NCBI GenBank assembly: GCA_905221605.1
Contig: CAJNDS010001112.1
Span: 2,332,472 to 2,396,471, forward strand
Source: Symbiodinium natans
Lineage: Eukaryota; Sar; Dinophyceae; Suessiales; Symbiodiniaceae
Direction of reading: 5' to 3'
DNA: 64,000 bases
The notes beneath the pieces are model-generated. The model searched no databases, had not been told where the DNA came from, and saw nothing but the letters and a program-made list of their open reading frames with translations. How positions within the stretch are numbered: position 1 is the first letter of the stretch; every line of letters starts with the position of its first letter. Made by a program: the position numbers and the translations under genes. Below are positions 63,771-64,000 of the stretch, in pieces.

Positions 63771-64000
63771 GGTTGGGGATTACGTGCAATTAGGTTTGAA
63801 TACCAATGTTAAAGAAGTTACACACATAACCCGAAGGCACCCGGTCCATGCAATGTCCTAGCGCCGCCTGACCTGTCCCCGCAAAGACAACGACAAAGAC
63901 AAAGACCTATATAGTATATACTTGGGCCCTAAAGCGGTTCCTATATAGTAGCTTCACTGGGTAGGACCTTGGGACATTTGCTATTCTCCTGTATTGGGTT

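Larger units (their letters stand above)
55501..64000. other. Non-coding patchwork
   Basis: 3' flank of the plastid gene (55501-55740), TA runs, MITE-1, -5, -6 and -10 copies, ITRs and a C run (60449-60468). 56045-56340, 58380-58500, 61330-61560 and 63080-63300 show no recognisable feature. The last 100 bp contain a partial MITE-2 (63906-63955). Confidence 0.6.

Noticed and set aside
1-64000. CRISPR arrays among the many short repeats
   Set aside because: The repeats are telomere units without unique spacers of constant length, and the sequence is eukaryotic.

Overview
The window reads as nuclear DNA of a dinoflagellate. The evidence is: plant-type telomere repeats (TTTAGGG/CCCTAAA) scattered in about a hundred interstitial blocks; an exact 16-nt match to the 3' end of the dinoflagellate spliced leader (30755-30770); a protein with the bipartite plastid leader of peridinin-type plastids (54229-55500); and a degenerate LINE whose reverse-transcriptase motifs resemble those I know from dinoflagellate LINEs. 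The species cannot be named from the sequence.

Most of the window is a patchwork. Blocks of 100-600 bp of anonymous sequence are joined by interstitial telomeric repeats (ITRs) in both orientations and filled with short palindromic MITE-like elements. At least fifteen MITE families can be told apart by their terminal inverted repeats; I number them MITE-1, MITE-2 and so on. Because the 7-bp unit has a stop in every frame on both strands, open reading frames end at each ITR, often as ...NPKP or ...GFRV. Nearly all short ORFs here are such chance ORFs.

Three genes are convincing. (1) 10424-11301 is a membrane-anchored Gig2-like (PARP-like) protein. Its conserved domain is interrupted by a 113-bp MITE-1 copy that looks like an introner: a GTACCT target duplication supplies the GT donor, the element ends in AG, and removing 10991-11103 restores the conserved reading frame. 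(2) 48695-50149 is an intronless protein with a ubiquitin-like N-terminus and ten 41-residue RCC1-like repeats, built by a recent duplication of a five-repeat block. (3) 54229-55500 is an intronless plastid-targeted membrane protein of unknown function, with a possible spliced-leader relic about 65 bp upstream of its ATG.

The largest mobile element is a dead LINE (30755 to about 34576). It starts exactly with the spliced-leader relic and sits inside a MITE-2 copy. The two MITE halves, 3.8 kb apart, still carry matching 3-bp target duplications (TTC), so the SL-to-tail segment most likely arrived as one retrotransposed, trans-spliced LINE transcript.

Other notable structure: several convergent (TTTAGGG)n-(CCCTAAA)m junctions with the polarity of telomere-telomere fusions; a 472-bp fold-back element with 102-bp arms at the centre of one such arrangement; one extra telomere unit bracketed by a perfect 26-bp direct repeat; and ITR-linked sequence modules that recur at several loci. 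No tRNA, rRNA, CRISPR or bacterial-type operon was seen. All results are from reading by eye; copy counts and boundaries are approximate.
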